Numbered from the stretch's first letter, positions 16,863 through 26,751 are shown. The stretch: 64,000 bases of DNA from Flavobacterium oncorhynchi (GCF_002217355.1 NZ_MUHA01000014.1:1-64000), one strand, 5' to 3'. Translations and numbers: made by a program. The notes: a model not told the origin generated them from the sequence alone.

Positions 16863-17591
16863 TTAGAAGTTTGGACTCAAATCGTATTTCTTGTAGAATT
16901 TATCTAAAACGTCAACAACTTCATCTTCAGTGTCTACGATTTTAAATAAGTTCAAATCTTCAGGGCTTACAGTATGCATTTTTTCAACCAAAACAGTTTT
17001 TACCCAGTCGATCAAACCAGACCAAAATTCAACTCCAACTAGAATAATTGGGAACTTTCCAATTTTTTTAGTCTGAATTAAGGTAATTGCTTCAAACATT
17101 TCATCCAAAGTTCCAAAACCTCCCGGCATAACCACAAAACCTTGTGAATATTTTACGAACATAACTTTTCTCACAAAGAAATAGTCGAAATTCAGGTTTT
17201 TGTCGTGGTCGATATACGGGTTAAAATGCTGCTCAAAAGGCAATTCGATGTTTAAACCAACCGAAGTTCCGCCGCCTAAATGCGCGCCTTTGTTTCCGGC
17301 TTCCATAATTCCAGGTCCTCCGCCTGTAATTACGCCATAACCGGCCTTACTGATTTTATAAGCAATTTTCTCAGCCAATAAATAATATTTGTCATCTGGT
17401 TTTGTTCTCGCAGAACCAAAAATAGATACGCACGGACCAATACGTCCCATGCTTTCGTAACCGTTTACAAATTCGGCCATGATTTTAAAAATCGCCCAGC
17501 TGTCATTTGTTCTAATTTCATTCCACGTTTTTTGTTTTAAACGGTCTTGAATTACTTTGTCCTCATCATTATCAAAATCTTCTAATCTCAT
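16863..17591 (-). CDS. LOG family (TIGR00730) Rossmann-fold protein
   Basis: The 242-residue protein belongs to the LOG/TIGR00730 family, phosphoribohydrolases acting on nucleoside monophosphates such as cytokinin ribotides or AMP. The nucleotide-binding motifs are FGSARTKP near 58-65, ITGGGPGIMEAGNKGA at 88-103 and the signature PGGFGTLDE at 156-164. An N-terminal extension of about 40 residues precedes the core. It is cytoplasmic. A candidate structured RNA lies directly upstream on the same strand. The true substrate is not known for bacterial members of this kind. Confidence 0.88.
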   Translation of the reverse strand: MRLEDFDNDEDKVIQDRLKQKTWNEIRTNDSWAIFKIMAEFVNGYESMGRIGPCVSIFGSARTKPDDKYYLLAEKIAYKISKAGYGVITGGGPGIMEAGNKGAHLGGGTSVGLNIELPFEQHFNPYIDHDKNLNFDYFFVRKVMFVKYSQGFVVMPGGFGTLDEMFEAITLIQTKKIGKFPIILVGVEFWSGLIDWVKTVLVEKMHTVSPEDLNLFKIVDTEDEVVDVLDKFYKKYDLSPNF

Positions 17592-17627
17592 TTTAGGTAT
17601 TTTAATTTATTATTCTATTTGTTTTTT

Positions 17628-17762
17628 TGCACGGGCAAAGGAAGGAGCTCGCTCCTGCTGTCCGCTATATTCCCGATAAACAAAAACTACGGCTAAAAAG
17701 CCTTGTTTTTCTAAATTGGGAGATGCCGCTCCCATCAGGGCTAGGGCAGTTGGTTTCAAATA
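17628..17762 (-). ncRNA. Candidate structured RNA element
   Basis: This GC-richer island in an otherwise AT-rich 406-nt gap contains three short hairpins: 17644-17655 (ggagc/gctcc), 17691-17702 (ggct/agcc) and 17718-17733 (gggag/ctccc). The minus strand reads ccctagccctgatgggagcg, then gggaatatagcggacagc. I recall similar intergenic blocks in flavobacterial genomes, possibly the Flavo-1 RNA motif, but cannot verify that here. A 61-codon frame crosses it (17610-17795) but looks like a by-product of the base composition. It may be a stand-alone RNA or the leader of the LOG-family gene. Confidence 0.45.
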
Positions 17763-17997
17763 AACAGTTAGTTTAATTGGAACATCTTTCTTCAAATACT
17801 TGAAATTTTGAAAAAAAGCGGTTACTAAATTAACTCTTTTTTTTAGAATTGTTACAAAAATGGAAGTTTATAATCTAAATCAAGTATAATAAAAATATTG
17901 ATTTTTTGTTTTTAGTTCATTATCAAAGAATTAAAATTATATGAACTTTAAGCGTGAAACAACTGAAAAGTAAAAAAGAGTTTATTGATTGCTGCTT
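17763..17997. other. AT-rich intergenic stretch
   Basis: The remainder of the gap upstream of the candidate RNA shows no gene or strong hairpin. It presumably carries the promoter of the minus-strand RNA/LOG unit. TTAATTTAG near 17832-17840 is only a weak -7 match. Confidence 0.4.
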
Positions 17998-18906
17998 TTA
18001 ATTCAAATCTTTAATGGTTAGCGTTCTGTAAGTGTTGCAATACGTATTTTTGGGTTCGTTGTTTCTAGTTCCTGGAGTCAATATTTGATCAAATGACGAT
18101 ACTAGGCGATCAATCTCATTTTTTATAATGCTGTTTGGAGCTATACAATTAGCTTTAACAATCTTTCCTTCAGGATTAATAGAAAATCGTGGACTAAAAA
18201 TGATTTCGCCTCTCAGATTCTGTTCACTAATGGTTTTAAGTGAAATATTCTGTATAATATATTCGTTTAGTTTTTCATACAAACAGTTATTGATTTCCCA
18301 GTTTGTTTGAAGATTTTCGCAGCCTTTTGCAATCGGTAATTGGTCAACGACAAGGAACGTGTTTGCTTTTATTATGATATTTTTATTTTCTTTGGCAAAT
18401 AGTTGAATACTGATTTTTCCATGCTTGTCTGCTTCTGAAAGTGCTAATTTATCTAAAGGATATTTTTTAAAAACTTCAATAACTTTTCTATCTAATTCTT
18501 TATTTCCTGTATTGATGTGAAAATTAGTGGGTTTCTTTTTTTTATTTATTTCAAAAGTTAATCGAATGGTATAGTTAAATTTACTATTTGAAATGTTTTT
18601 GAATAAGTAAGAAGATTTAATTGTAGAGAAATCAATCTTCTTTAAAAGGTTAGATTCTAAGTAAATCTTAAAGTAATTCGCTAAATCACTATTTTCACTG
18701 GGTTTCGCTAAAGCTTGAAATATATTATTTTCATTTGCATATTCCTCTTCAATTTCTTGTTTTGTGAAATAAGGATTATCAGTTTGTGTTTGTTGAATAT
18801 TATTGATTCGTTCACGAACAACTTTGTTAAGACTGTCTTTTTTTGTTTGTGAAGTGCCAGTGGATGAGAATAATATTATTGCAATGAATAATAAAATTGA
18901 TTTCAT
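17998..18906 (-). CDS. Secreted protein with two TonB C-terminal-like domains
   Basis: The 302-residue protein has a signal peptide (to about residue 19, STGTSQ) and no later membrane helix. Two segments resemble the TonB C-terminal fold. One is near 110-170 (IRLTFEINKKKKPTNFHINT, then ELDRKVIEVFKKYP). The other is near 230-300 (FSINPEGKIVKANCIAPNS, then GTRNNEPKNTYCNTYRTLTI). TonB C-terminal domains bind TonB boxes of outer-membrane receptors, but no N-terminal anchor or proline-rich linker is present. A true energy transducer is therefore unlikely. It is probably periplasmic, of unknown role. Confidence 0.65.
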   Translation of the reverse strand: MKSILLFIAIILFSSTGTSQTKKDSLNKVVRERINNIQQTQTDNPYFTKQEIEEEYANENNIFQALAKPSENSDLANYFKIYLESNLLKKIDFSTIKSSYLFKNISNSKFNYTIRLTFEINKKKKPTNFHINTGNKELDRKVIEVFKKYPLDKLALSEADKHGKISIQLFAKENKNIIIKANTFLVVDQLPIAKGCENLQTNWEINNCLYEKLNEYIIQNISLKTISEQNLRGEIIFSPRFSINPEGKIVKANCIAPNSIIKNEIDRLVSSFDQILTPGTRNNEPKNTYCNTYRTLTIKDLN

Positions 18907-19007
18907 ATTCTATGTTTTTAAAACTAAAATATAAAATAATTAGTATTAAAATATAACAATAGTAAGAATCTTTGTCAAAGTTTCAAACTTTGACAAAGAT
19001 TCATTTT

Positions 19008-21839
19008 TTACTCTAACTCTTTTTTCAAAAACTTAGCCGTATAACTTTTTTTATTTTTTGCCACTTCTTCTGGAGTTCCTTTAGCTACTAATTGCCCGCC
19101 GCCTTTTCCTCCTTCAGGACCAATATCAATAATGTAATCTGCAAGTTTAATAACGTCCATATTGTGTTCGATTACTAGAATCGTATTTCCTTTATCGACC
19201 AATTTATTGATAACGTCCATCAAAACACGAATATCTTCAAAGTGTAAACCAGTTGTAGGTTCGTCTAGAATATAAAAAGTATTTCCGGTATCTTTTTTAG
19301 ATAGTTCTCCAGCTAATTTAATACGTTGTGCTTCACCGCCTGAAAGCGTTGTGCTTTGCTGTCCAAGTGTGATATATCCTAAACCAACATCTTGAATTGT
19401 TTTCACTTTTCTGTAAATCTTCGGAATGTTTTCAAAGAACGGAACGGCTTCATCAACTGTCATATCCAAAATATCCGAAATAGATTTTCCTTTATATCTG
19501 ATTTCAAGAGTTTCTCTATTAAAACGTTTACCTTGGCAAGTTTCGCATTCTACATAAACATCTGGTAAAAAGTTCATTTCGATAGTTCTTACACCAGAAC
19601 CTTCGCAGGTTTCACAACGTCCGCCTTTTACGTTAAAGCTAAAACGTCCTGCTTTGTAACCACGTATCATACTTTCAGAAGTCATAGTAAACAAGTTTCT
19701 GATTTCTGTAAAAACCTCAGTGTAAGTGGCTGGATTTGAACGCGGCGTTCTTCCAATCGGACTTTGGTCAATATCGATAACTTTATCAATATGTTCTAAG
19801 CCTTCAATCTTTTTATAAGGTTGTGGTTTTTTTACGCCATTAAAATAATAAGCGTTCAAAATAGGATAAAGCGTCTCATTTATTAAAGTCGATTTTCCGC
19901 TTCCTGAAACTCCTGTAACGCAAGTTAATTGACCTAAAGGTATTTCTATCGAAACATTTTTTAGGTTATTTCCTGTAGCTCCAGTCAGTTTTAAAAACTT
20001 TCCGTTTCCTTCGCGACGTTTTTTCGGAATTTCTAGTTTCATTTTACCATTCAAATATTGAGCAGTAATAGTGTTAGAAGCCAAAGTTTCTTTCGGAGTT
20101 CCTATGCTGATGATTTCGCCGCCGTATTTTCCTGCTTTAGGACCAATATCAATAACATAATCAGCGGTTTCGATCATGTCTTTATCATGTTCTACTACAA
20201 TAACGGAGTTTCCAATATCGCGTAATTGTTCTAGAGATTTGATCAGTTTTTCATTGTCTCTTTGGTGTAAACCAATACTTGGTTCGTCCAAAATATATAA
20301 AACGCCAACCAATTGTGAACCAATTTGTGTTGCTAATCGAATACGCTGTGCTTCACCGCCTGAAAGTGATTTTGAACTTCGGCTTAAAGCCAAATAATTT
20401 AAACCAACATTCATCAAGAAGTTTAAACGATCTTTGATTTCTTTGACAACTTCAGAAGCTATTAAAAGCTGTTTTTCAGATAAATGACTGTTTAAGTCTT
20501 GAAACCAAGCCGTTAAATCAGAAATGTCCATATTACATAATTCTGTAATATTTTTTTCATTGACTCTAAAAAACTGTGCTTCTTTTTTTAAACGTGAGCC
20601 TTCGCAAACTGGACAGTTTATTTCGTCCATAAAATCTTTTGCCCAACGTTTTATGCTGGTCGTTGCGCTTTCGTCATATTGATTTTTTATGAAGTTTGAA
20701 ATTCCTTCAAAATCAATTTTATAATCTCGCGTAACGCCAAGGTCTTTTGAGTTTATTGTAAATTTATCTTTTCCGCCATAAAGAATCATTGTCATAGCTT
20801 CTTCAGGAATTTTTTCGATTGGATCGGTGATTTTAAATCCAAATTTTTCTCCGATGGTTTCTAATTGTTTAAAGATCCAAGAAGATTTATATTCGCCAAG
20901 CGGAGCAAAACCACCGCTTTTAATAGATAATTTCGGATTTGGAATAATCTTTTTAACGTTGATTTCATGAACAGTCCCCAATCCGTTACAATGCGGACAA
21001 GCACCTTTTGGAGAGTTAAATGAAAATAAATTCGGTTCTGGATTTTGATAGGAAATTCCTGTTGTCGGACACATTAAATTCCTGCTGAAATAACGAACTT
21101 CATTAGAATCTTGATCTAAGATCATCAATACGTTTTCGCCATGATGCATGGCAGTATTAATACTTTCAGCTAATCGTTTCTGATTGTCTTCCGTATTTTC
21201 GATAACCATTCTGTCTACAACAATTTCAATATCGTGCGTTTTGTAACGATCTAATTTCATTCCAGAAACTAAATCTTGCACTTCGCCATTTACACGAACT
21301 TTCAAGAATCCTTGTTTGGTAATTTGCTGGAATAATTCAGCATAATGTCCTTTTCTAGCTCTAATAATTGGTGCGAGAATATTGATTCGTTTTCCGTTAA
21401 AATCCTGAATAATCAAGTCTTTAATTTGTTCATCAGAATAAGAAACCATTTTCTCGCCAGTGTTGTAACTGTATGCGTCAGCACCACGAGCATAAAGAAG
21501 TCTAAGAAAATCGTATATTTCAGTAATAGTCCCAACGGTTGAACGCGGACTTTTACTGGTTGTTTTTTGTTCAATTGCAATAACTGGCGAAAGTCCGTCA
21601 ATTTTATCTACATCTGGGCGTTCTAATCCACCAAGAAATTGACGGGCATAAGCCGAAAAAGTTTCGACATAACGACGTTGTCCTTCGGCATAAATGGTAT
21701 CAAATGCCAAAGAAGATTTTCCCGAACCAGAAAGGCCTGTTATAACAACAAGTTTTTCACGCGGAATAGAAATATCGATATTTTTTAGATTATGAACTCT
21801 TGCACCAAGAACTTCAATAGTGTTGTCTTTATCTAGCAT
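19008..21839 (-). CDS. uvrA: Excinuclease ABC subunit A (UvrA)
   Basis: The damage-recognition ATPase of nucleotide excision repair forms a dimer that loads UvrB. From the ATG at 21839 it has 943 residues, the normal length. Two ABC modules are present: Walker [10 protein letters not shown] near the N-terminus and GVSGSGKST in the second half, each with an [12 protein letters not shown] or [12 protein letters not shown] signature. Zinc-finger cysteines CPHCNG and [16 protein letters not shown] are visible. The frame extends four codons to a TTG, but a TAACTTTG -7 box lies at 21856-21863, so transcription should begin just before the ATG at 21839. Confidence 0.96.
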   Translation of the reverse strand: MLDKDNTIEVLGARVHNLKNIDISIPREKLVVITGLSGSGKSSLAFDTIYAEGQRRYVETFSAYARQFLGGLERPDVDKIDGLSPVIAIEQKTTSKSPRSTVGTITEIYDFLRLLYARGADAYSYNTGEKMVSYSDEQIKDLIIQDFNGKRINILAPIIRARKGHYAELFQQITKQGFLKVRVNGEVQDLVSGMKLDRYKTHDIEIVVDRMVIENTEDNQKRLAESINTAMHHGENVLMILDQDSNEVRYFSRNLMCPTTGISYQNPEPNLFSFNSPKGACPHCNGLGTVHEINVKKIIPNPKLSIKSGGFAPLGEYKSSWIFKQLETIGEKFGFKITDPIEKIPEEAMTMILYGGKDKFTINSKDLGVTRDYKIDFEGISNFIKNQYDESATTSIKRWAKDFMDEINCPVCEGSRLKKEAQFFRVNEKNITELCNMDISDLTAWFQDLNSHLSEKQLLIASEVVKEIKDRLNFLMNVGLNYLALSRSSKSLSGGEAQRIRLATQIGSQLVGVLYILDEPSIGLHQRDNEKLIKSLEQLRDIGNSVIVVEHDKDMIETADYVIDIGPKAGKYGGEIISIGTPKETLASNTITAQYLNGKMKLEIPKKRREGNGKFLKLTGATGNNLKNVSIEIPLGQLTCVTGVSGSGKSTLINETLYPILNAYYFNGVKKPQPYKKIEGLEHIDKVIDIDQSPIGRTPRSNPATYTEVFTEIRNLFTMTSESMIRGYKAGRFSFNVKGGRCETCEGSGVRTIEMNFLPDVYVECETCQGKRFNRETLEIRYKGKSISDILDMTVDEAVPFFENIPKIYRKVKTIQDVGLGYITLGQQSTTLSGGEAQRIKLAGELSKKDTGNTFYILDEPTTGLHFEDIRVLMDVINKLVDKGNTILVIEHNMDVIKLADYIIDIGPEGGKGGGQLVAKGTPEEVAKNKKSYTAKFLKKELE

Positions 21840-21855
21840 AATTTTGAGCAAAACG

Positions 21856-21863
21856 CAAAGTTA
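21856..21863 (-). promoter_or_regulatory. -7 box of the uvrA promoter
   Basis: On the minus strand TAACTTTG matches TAnnTTTG. The predicted transcript start is near 21849, about 10 nt before the uvrA ATG at 21839, which argues against the upstream TTG start. Confidence 0.5.
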
Positions 21864-21924
21864 CCACTTTGATTCGTTCTTTTTGTACTAGACTGCAAAA
21901 CTTTATGTTGCAATTAGTAACAAA

Positions 21925-21950
21925 AAAACGCCAGTGTAAACTAGCGCTTT
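21925..21950 (-). terminator. Terminator of the small zinc-finger operon
   Basis: On the minus strand a GC-containing stem (cgctagt with actggcg, one G-U pair) closes a ttac loop and is followed by seven T. It lies about 20 nt after the stop of the 32-codon gene at 21965, supporting one transcript from 22916 down to here. Confidence 0.65.
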
Positions 21951-21964
21951 ATAATTCTATTAAA

Positions 21965-22063
21965 TTAATCATTATTTTCACAATGGCAATTCCATTCCCA
22001 TTCTCCACAATGTTTGCAATACAAAAAAATAGCTTTGTAAATTACTTTTTTTAATCTTGTCAT
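21965..22063 (-). CDS. Small cysteine-rich protein, 32 residues
   Basis: This short frame starts with ATG at 22063 and reads MTRLKKVIYKAIFLYCKHCG, then EWEWNCHCENND. It has a CxxC and a CxC pair, which suggests zinc binding. It lies 32 nt after the 179-residue gene and 20 nt before a terminator on the same strand. The neighbouring first gene also encodes a zinc-finger protein. I do not recognise a family. Its position between operon partner and terminator is the main support, and a chance frame cannot be excluded. Confidence 0.45.
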   Translation of the reverse strand: MTRLKKVIYKAIFLYCKHCGEWEWNCHCENND

Positions 22064-22095
22064 TTTAACGCTTTAATAATTGGATTAGTTTGTGA

Positions 22096-22635
22096 TTATT
22101 TTCTTTTTTCTGGTGCAAAAGGTTCAAGTGGTTCTTCAGCAAAAATTTTCGAGAAGAAGTTTTTTGATTTGTACTGTTCCATTTCTTTTCTGTATTCGGT
22201 CATCTCAATTTCGTATTCTTTTAATTCTTTTTGATATTCTTCATTCAATCTGTTTTCTCTTTTTTCTAGAGATAACTTGTGAGAATTTATGAACTCTTCC
22301 GTGTCAATTGCTTTTGTGAAATTTGAAATTGTTTCTTGATAATCAAATTCAAGATCTAACATTATAATCTCGACAATCATTAAAAAGATTTCTTCTGTTT
22401 TTTTAAATTTACAACCTAATTCAGTATCGTAAAGTAAATTATTTACTCTTGTTACATATTCTTCATTTATTTCTAGTATTTTCTTTAATTCGTCATCACT
22501 AATATTTTTAATGTTTTCTTTTGCTTCATCTTTTAATCTTTGACTATCTGCAGTCATTGATTTGAAAAAATCTATTCCGGCTTCAAGTCCCATTTTTGCC
22601 AATTCTCCTTTTTGGTCTGTTGTTCCCCAACTCAT
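22096..22635 (-). CDS. Uncharacterised coiled-coil protein
   Basis: The 179-residue protein is not recognised. It has no signal peptide. A helical, charged region fills most of the length, and residues 120-160 are strongly coiled-coil (EKRENRLNEEYQKELKEYE and following). The C-terminus is FFSKIFAEEPLEPFAPEKRK, a helix then a proline tail. The middle has a hydrophobic helix IFLMIVEIIMLDLEF. It is the second gene of a three-gene unit with the zinc-finger protein 29 nt upstream. It is probably cytoplasmic. Confidence 0.65.
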   Translation of the reverse strand: MSWGTTDQKGELAKMGLEAGIDFFKSMTADSQRLKDEAKENIKNISDDELKKILEINEEYVTRVNNLLYDTELGCKFKKTEEIFLMIVEIIMLDLEFDYQETISNFTKAIDTEEFINSHKLSLEKRENRLNEEYQKELKEYEIEMTEYRKEMEQYKSKNFFSKIFAEEPLEPFAPEKRK

Positions 22636-22664
22636 TTTTTTTTGTTTATATAGTTAAGATTAAT

Positions 22665-22916
22665 TTACAAAGCTGGTGCATGTTTTTCTTTTCCACTCCC
22701 ATTTGGATGTCTGGCGCAGGAATTTCCAGTTAAAGTTGAAATCGAAGAAGATGAAGTACCGCAGTATTTGCAATTGTATTTTACTTTTTCAGATCCTTCA
22801 TAAAGTTTGTGTTTTCCTTTTCCGGAACCAAGAGGATGACGGGAACAAGAATTTCCCGTTAAAGTTGAGAGGCTTGAACTTTTTGACCCGCAGTATTCAC
22901 AATAAAAATTAGGCAT
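22665..22916 (-). CDS. Tandem C2CH zinc-finger protein
   Basis: The 83-residue protein consists of two copies of one zinc-finger unit, each C-x2-C-x14-C-x2-H: YCEYCGSKSSSLSTLTGNSC then SRHP, and NCKYCGTSSSSISTLTGNSC then ARHP, both followed by a G-SGK-KH tail. The identical spacing shows an internal duplication. No named family is recognised; the unit occurs in short Bacteroidota proteins as far as I recall. The frame continues upstream to 22982, but the promoter at 22944-22970 lies inside that extension, so the ATG at 22916 is the start. First gene of a small operon. Confidence 0.72.
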   Translation of the reverse strand: MPNFYCEYCGSKSSSLSTLTGNSCSRHPLGSGKGKHKLYEGSEKVKYNCKYCGTSSSSISTLTGNSCARHPNGSGKEKHAPAL

Positions 22917-22943
22917 ATTAATTTGGTTTTTTGGGTTATAGAC

Positions 22944-22970
22944 CAAAACTAAAAACATCTTTATAAACAA
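22944..22970 (-). promoter_or_regulatory. Promoter of the zinc-finger operon
   Basis: On the minus strand TTG (22968-22970), 16 nt and TAGTTTTG (22944-22951) match the phylum consensus. The ATG at 22916 is 27 nt downstream, and the position excludes the upstream in-frame start at 22982. Confidence 0.6.
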
Positions 22971-22971
22971 A

Positions 22972-22998
22972 AAACACCACATCTATAATGCGGTGTTT
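22972..22998 (-). terminator. Terminator of the propeller-kinase gene
   Basis: On the minus strand the stem aaacaccgc/gtggtgttt is followed by a T-rich tail. It lies about 40 nt beyond the stop of the kinase gene at 23037, just before the promoter of the next unit. Confidence 0.65.
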
Positions 22999-23036
22999 CT
23001 AGGCCATAAAATAGGGATTTTATATCCAAATTGTCA

Positions 23037-26018
23037 TTAAATGAACAAATTGATTTTAACAGTTGTACCGTTTTCTGAAAAATTAATATCGATTGGATTT
23101 GCATTTTTTGGCTGTAAAATCTCAATACGTTCTTTTGCTATCGTAATTCCTCTTGAAACGTGCGTTTTAGAAGCCTTTTTATTGCCATGTCCGTTATCGG
23201 ATATTATGATTTCTAATTGATTTTTGTCTAGTAATAAAAAGGCAATTTTGAATTCAGGATTTAAATGATTTCCATTAAAGGCATGCTTGAAAATATTTTC
23301 GACAAAAGGTTGTAAAAACATAGTTGGAATTACAGTTGTATATATGTCAATGTTTTCATCAACAGTTATATAGTATTTGATTCTGTTTTCAAAACGCTTA
23401 TTTTCAATTGAAATATAAGTTTTTAGATATTCTATTTCGTTTTCTATTGTAATAGTTTGCTTTGAGGAATTGTTTAATGTCTGCCTCATTAAATTGGCAA
23501 ATTCACTTATGTAAATGGTGGAATTGTAAGCATCTTTACTAAAAACAAATCGCTGAATTGTATTTAAAGCATTGAATGTAAAATGAGGATTCATTTGGCT
23601 TAATAATGCCTCAAGTTTTGCTTTTGCAATTAAATTTTCGGTTAATGCTTTTTGTTGGGTTTGTTTTTTGATTCTTAAAATAACAAAAAATATTGCCGTC
23701 GATAGAATTATAAGTATCAAAGTATAAAACCACCAGGTTTTCCAAAATGGTGGATTTACAATGATAGTCAAAACTTTGAAAGTGGTTTCTTTTCCAGCAT
23801 TTAAATCTGAAACCTGAATTTCAAGATTGTAAGTATCATTAGGTAAATAGGATAAAAAAATAGTTGGTTTGGCAGAATAAGGACTCCATTGATTGGAATC
23901 TTTTAATCGGTACCTGAATTTTAATTTATTTGGAAATGAATGGCCTTTTGGTACAAAATCAATCGAAAAAGTATTGTGTTTGTAATCACAAATTAATTGA
24001 TTTGAAGTATAAGTAAACCAAGTAAAATTTGACTTTTTTATTGGTAATGAATTAATGCTGATGGCTCTGATGTCAATTTTTGAAACTGTTTCCTGAGTTT
24101 GGGTAAGTTTTTTTAAATCGAGCTTATAAAAGCCTTTTTCTGTTCCCAGCCACAATTGGTCGTCAAAAATTAATGAACTTGTCACAGTGCAATCATTCAA
24201 ACCTTGTTCTTTGTCAAATAGTTGAATAATATTGTCCTTGTAGATATTTATTCCTTTTTCTGTTCCAATAAAAATGTAATCTTCATATGATTCTAAAAAA
24301 GTAATAGTATTTCCGATGATTTTACTTTTTGGAATCATTTTTAAAACCCTAAATGATTTCGAAACATCTAATACTGATATTGCACCAAATTCTGATGCAG
24401 CAATCAAGTTTCCTTTTTTGTTTTTGGTTATAAACTTTAGCTTACTTTCTGTCCATATATTTTTATTTAAAAGCGAATAAAATGCATTGTTTTCGTATTT
24501 AAACAATCCTTTAAAAACAGAAATCAAAAAAGTACTGTTTTCTGTATTTACTATTCCAACAATATCAACAGGTGTATTTACATCAAATTCAGAAAAATGT
24601 TTTGCTTTGAGTTGATACACATTATCATAGACACGAACACCGCCATACGGAATTGTTTCAATAAATTTATTTTCATTGGTAAAACCAATTTTATAAGTGT
24701 GAATCGGCAGGTAGTTTTTTATTTCCTTTTCTAAATTAATTTCAAAAATGCCAATATTGCTTGTAATCCACAAGGAATTAAGCTGTTTTACAATCTCATA
24801 AAATTCAATTTTAGAAGCTGGAGTTTCATAGTTTAATTCGTAAAATCCATCTTTGTGAGTTGGTAATTTATGAATGGAATTTTTGATGTAACTAACTTCA
24901 AAATTTTTAAAATCAGTTAAATTAATTGTTTTTGTAATTTGGTTTTTATGATCCAAAAATGAAATTCCGTCCTGATGAAGAATTACTTTTTGGTCATTCC
25001 ATTTTTCGAGATCAACAATAGCTTTGTTGCTAAAAGAATCGTAATTAATAGTATTATCTAAGCGAACTTCATAAATTCCTTTGTCTTTTGAACCAACATA
25101 TAGAATGTCTTTTTTTGTGTTGTAGACAACGTTCAACAAGTTTTTAGAATCAATTCCATATTGTTCTGAAATACCCTCCATTTGGTTATTTTCAACTTTG
25201 TAAAGCCCTCCGCTTAAATCAAAAATACCCCAAGCGGCTGCATAAAGAATATTTCTTTTGTCTTTTGCAAAATCCCAAACAATTGATTTTCCAAAAGGTT
25301 CTGAGGAGATTTTATTTGAAAGAGAGTCCTTGATTCTAAAACGGTCTAAAAAACCTTTGTTTCCGCTAAAAATGATGTTGTCATAAAAGCCTAAACTATA
25401 GGAAAATCGATAACTGCTGATTTTTTTTATAGCTGGAATACCTTTAGAGTAACTAATTTTAAACAGACCTTCGTTTATAGCTGAAAAATAGACTTCATTT
25501 TTATAAACAAAGAAATCGCTGACTATAAAAACACCAAAATGAGGTTCAATTCCTTTAGGATTTACAATTTGATTTGTATTGATGTCAATTATGGAAACGC
25601 CTAATTCTGTTCCAACAAAGATTTTATTTTTGTAGGCAAAAAGTTTTCGCGCCCGATCACTGGCTAAACCTTTTTTCTGATTAATTGCAGTGTATTTTTT
25701 GCCATTGAAAGTATAAACACCGCCTGCATAACTGGCAAACCACATATTATCTTTAGCATCTTGCGTAATATCCCAACAACTGTAATTGCTAATGTTTTTT
25801 GGAAAAACCAGATTGGTAAAACTGCCATTTTCTAATTTTGAAATTCCATTTTCTGTTCCTACCCACAAGTTTGATTCCTTGTCGATAAATAAGGAACGAA
25901 CTGCATTGTTAGGCAATCCATCTGTTGTAGTATAATTTTTTGAAGGTTTTTGTTGTGCCTGGGATAATGAAAGGAATAAAAATAAAAACCAAAGAGAGTA
26001 GTTATTTTTGAATAGCAT
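23037..26018 (-). CDS. Propeller-type LytS-family sensor histidine kinase
   Basis: The 993-residue membrane sensor starts with a signal peptide (to about residue 22). Two-component regulator propeller repeats follow (GLPNNAVRSLFIDKESNLWV, SDRARKLFAYKNKIFVGTE and more), then a Y_Y_Y domain near 650-720 (KFRYRLKDSNQWS) and one transmembrane helix (WWFYTLILIILSTAIFFVIL). The cytoplasmic part is a PF06580-type kinase with His812 in QMNPHFTFNALN and an N box QPFVENIFKHAF. It lacks the fused AraC and receiver domains of hybrid systems. Its ATG overlaps the end of the LytTR regulator gene by 17 nt, so they form one operon and a signalling pair. The ligand is unknown. Confidence 0.88.
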   Translation of the reverse strand: MLFKNNYSLWFLFLFLSLSQAQQKPSKNYTTTDGLPNNAVRSLFIDKESNLWVGTENGISKLENGSFTNLVFPKNISNYSCWDITQDAKDNMWFASYAGGVYTFNGKKYTAINQKKGLASDRARKLFAYKNKIFVGTELGVSIIDINTNQIVNPKGIEPHFGVFIVSDFFVYKNEVYFSAINEGLFKISYSKGIPAIKKISSYRFSYSLGFYDNIIFSGNKGFLDRFRIKDSLSNKISSEPFGKSIVWDFAKDKRNILYAAAWGIFDLSGGLYKVENNQMEGISEQYGIDSKNLLNVVYNTKKDILYVGSKDKGIYEVRLDNTINYDSFSNKAIVDLEKWNDQKVILHQDGISFLDHKNQITKTINLTDFKNFEVSYIKNSIHKLPTHKDGFYELNYETPASKIEFYEIVKQLNSLWITSNIGIFEINLEKEIKNYLPIHTYKIGFTNENKFIETIPYGGVRVYDNVYQLKAKHFSEFDVNTPVDIVGIVNTENSTFLISVFKGLFKYENNAFYSLLNKNIWTESKLKFITKNKKGNLIAASEFGAISVLDVSKSFRVLKMIPKSKIIGNTITFLESYEDYIFIGTEKGINIYKDNIIQLFDKEQGLNDCTVTSSLIFDDQLWLGTEKGFYKLDLKKLTQTQETVSKIDIRAISINSLPIKKSNFTWFTYTSNQLICDYKHNTFSIDFVPKGHSFPNKLKFRYRLKDSNQWSPYSAKPTIFLSYLPNDTYNLEIQVSDLNAGKETTFKVLTIIVNPPFWKTWWFYTLILIILSTAIFFVILRIKKQTQQKALTENLIAKAKLEALLSQMNPHFTFNALNTIQRFVFSKDAYNSTIYISEFANLMRQTLNNSSKQTITIENEIEYLKTYISIENKRFENRIKYYITVDENIDIYTTVIPTMFLQPFVENIFKHAFNGNHLNPEFKIAFLLLDKNQLEIIISDNGHGNKKASKTHVSRGITIAKERIEILQPKNANPIDINFSENGTTVKINLFI

Positions 26019-26751
26019 TCATTAGTGTTTTTTTGTTAAAATACTCTTCTGAAACTTTGATCGTGAAGCCATTTTTTAAGGTCAACTTTGATTCTTTTGT
26101 TTCAAAAGATTTAAAAAAATTTCTATTGATAATATAACTGCTGCTTACTTTTAAAAACTCTTGTTCAGGAAGTGATTCCTGCATTTGTTTTATTTTTTTA
26201 GATACAGTAATAGTATCTGATGTAGTTACTATTTTGCATTTTCCTTCACTATTAGAGGATTCGCAATAGATAATATCTGCAACTAATGTTGCTGAAAATC
26301 CTTTTAGATTTGAGAAAACAAGAGTGTTATCAATGTTACGTACGTTATTTTTTAAAATGTGAGTTCTGTTTATATTGGTAGGAAATGCTCTTTTGCTTTC
26401 ATAATTATCGATAATAGATTTTATGTTAAGCTGATTAATAGGCTTCATCAAATAATTTAAGGCACTAGCTTCTATAGCTTGTGTTAAATGGTTGGAATGT
26501 CCGGTTACAAAAACTACTTCAAAGTCAATTTTGTCGAAATGTTCAATAAGTTCAAAACCATCTTTTTCAGGCATTTCAATGTCAAGGAAAACTAAATCGG
26601 GTTTGTTTTTTTCTATCGAAAGAATCGCATTATCGACTGAGTCGCATAAATCTAAAATTTCAATTTTATCAGAAAATAAATTAGTACAAAAACCTTGAAT
26701 TAATTTTCTGGAATCTAAATCATCATCAACAATAATAGCTTTGATTTTCAT
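26002..26751 (-). CDS. LytTR-type response regulator
   Basis: The 249-residue regulator has a receiver domain at about 1-118, with acidic residues VDDD at 8-11, phospho-acceptor Asp57 in FLDIEMPEKDG and Lys in MKPI. A LytTR DNA-binding domain follows at about 150-247 (IIYCESSNSEGKCKIVTTS, then FLKVSSSYIINRNFF). It precedes and overlaps the propeller-type LytS-family kinase gene by 17 nt, which supports a cognate pair. LytTR proteins bind imperfect direct repeats; no such site is obvious in the short region upstream. Confidence 0.9.
   Translation of the reverse strand: MKIKAIIVDDDLDSRKLIQGFCTNLFSDKIEILDLCDSVDNAILSIEKNKPDLVFLDIEMPEKDGFELIEHFDKIDFEVVFVTGHSNHLTQAIEASALNYLMKPINQLNIKSIIDNYESKRAFPTNINRTHILKNNVRNIDNTLVFSNLKGFSATLVADIIYCESSNSEGKCKIVTTSDTITVSKKIKQMQESLPEQEFLKVSSSYIINRNFFKSFETKESKLTLKNGFTIKVSEEYFNKKTLMNAIQK

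Noticed and set aside
17610..17795. A 61-codon minus-strand frame upstream of the LOG gene
   Set aside because: It coincides with the GC-richer, hairpin-containing block and its peptide looks like translated structured RNA. No promoter, conserved motif or family supports a protein.
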